From: Clostridia bacterium
GTDB taxonomy: Bacteria; Bacillota; Clostridia; Christensenellales; UBA1242
Length of the DNA: 5,602 nt
NCBI GenBank assembly: GCA_028702545.1
Contig: JAQVOQ010000058.1
Location: forward strand, 1 to 5,602
Direction: 5' to 3'
Below are positions 4,985-5,602 of the stretch, in pieces (positions within the stretch are counted from its first letter, which is position 1; each line of letters starts with the position of its first letter). Both the position numbers and the translations under genes were made by a program. The notes under the pieces are model-generated. The model ran no database searches, was not told the DNA's origin, and saw only the letters and a list, made by a program, of their open reading frames with translations.

Positions 4985-5602
4985 TATTCCGCCTCTCTTT
5001 TTTGTTTTTCATAATACATTTTTAACACTCTATCTATTCTTTTTACTTGAGCCTTGTACTCTTTGTTTAATTCGCCAATCATATCTCTAACTTTAAATAT
5101 TTTAGCACGTTCTATCCTAATATAATCAATAAAATCTACGCTAAGTTCTTTTATATTAGTCATTCCAAAATAAAGTTCTAAATCAGTAATTCTCATTTTG
5201 CCTGTTTTAACTTTAATAATTGTATAATAATTATCGCCTTCTTTAATAACAATATCTTGAACGATTTTAAAGCCTATTTGAAGTAGATAACCTCTTAGTT
5301 TTACCGCATCGGTCATCGGTTGCAAAACAAGTTCATTAACTCTAACTTTGCTCTCTTGCAAAATTTTAATAATCTCTGATCCGCCCATACCTGCAATAAC
5401 TGCACTATCAATTTTATCATATTTTGTAATAGGGGCAAAACCATCGCCCTCTCTAAAACTAATAAAAGGCAATATATTTAACTGACTTGCAAGCCTTACC
5501 GCTTTATTAATGCTAGCCGAGCTAATATCGGTTGCAATAACCTGATAAGCCTTAGCCTGCAAAATTAACTCCGCAGTTATTTGACCGTGGTCGCAACCTA
5601 TA
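4984..5602 (-). CDS. trmK: tRNA (adenine22-N1)-methyltransferase TrmK, 5' truncated
   Basis: TrmK uses S-adenosylmethionine to make m1A at position 22 of tRNA. The frame stays open to the right edge, giving 205 residues; about 20-35 N-terminal residues are outside the window. A TTG at 5562 is internal. Visible landmarks in order (numbered from the edge): I-G-C-D-H-G (1-6), the SAM-binding loop of motif I; A-T-D-I-S (23-27), the acidic strand-2 end that holds the ribose; G-D-G-F (52-55); I-A-G-M-G-G (69-74), the family's characteristic active-site loop; L-Q-P (93-95), then an E-G-D-N-Y-Y-T-I-I strand. The last 70 residues form the charged two-helix coiled domain thought to contact tRNA. All match the TrmK/YqfN family. 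It heads the visible unit and overlaps the zinc-ribbon gene by one base. Its promoter lies outside. Confidence 0.93.
   Translation of the reverse strand, partial: IGCDHGQITAELILQAKAYQVIATDISSASINKAVRLASQLNILPFISFREGDGFAPITKYDKIDSAVIAGMGGSEIIKILQESKVRVNELVLQPMTDAVKLRGYLLQIGFKIVQDIVIKEGDNYYTIIKVKTGKMRITDLELYFGMTNIKELSVDFIDYIRIERAKIFKVRDMIGELNKEYKAQVKRIDRVLKMYYEKQKREAE

Noticed and set aside
4984..5562. trmK as a complete 192-residue protein starting at TTG 5562
   Set aside because: The frame continues to the edge and contains the I-G-C-D-H-G SAM-binding motif, so the true start is outside the window.
1..5602. Defence system, toxin-antitoxin, CRISPR or mobile element
   Set aside because: No nuclease, transposase, integrase, toxin-like pair, direct-repeat array or composition break is visible; the recognisable genes are housekeeping or lineage-conserved.

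Overview
The window is an AT-rich stretch of ordinary bacterial chromosome, almost certainly from a low-GC Bacillota of the Clostridia type. The grounds are a DUF4364 protein (a family I know mainly from Clostridia), a YlbJ sporulation membrane protein, TrmK coupled to a C4 zinc-ribbon protein, and typical Gram-positive signals: strong AGGAG-type ribosome binding sites, extended -10 promoters and short hairpin-plus-U-run terminators. I see no mobile element, CRISPR array, tRNA, rRNA or phage gene.

Layout, left to right. The 3' end of ylbJ (+) enters from the left edge and meets a 266-residue protein of unknown function (-), with a two-way terminator between them. That unknown gene and the DUF4364 gene (+) are divergent and share a 178-bp intergenic region with back-to-back extended -10 promoters. 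DUF4364 then converges on a 77-residue two-helix membrane protein (-), with one hairpin terminator for each direction. The small gene has a perfect-consensus sigma-A promoter. The rest is a minus-strand series: trmK (5' end cut by the right edge), a zinc-ribbon coiled-coil protein overlapping it by one base, a terminator, a YkvI-type LeuT-fold transporter, and a CDP-alcohol phosphatidyltransferase with its own promoter.

Functionally this is a mosaic, not one pathway: tRNA m1A22 methylation plus a probable nucleic-acid-binding partner (trmK/zinc ribbon), anionic phospholipid synthesis, a probable secondary transporter, a sporulation membrane protein and three poorly characterised proteins. Five promoters and five terminators can be placed, and these split the window into mostly single-gene transcription units; only trmK and the zinc-ribbon gene are clearly co-translated.

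I did not find a convincing new multi-gene system. The best leads are the absence of nif3 from the usual trmK-nif3-zinc-ribbon order, the unknown 266-residue protein, the consensus promoter on the 77-residue membrane protein, and operator-like dyads at the DUF4364 and YkvI promoters.
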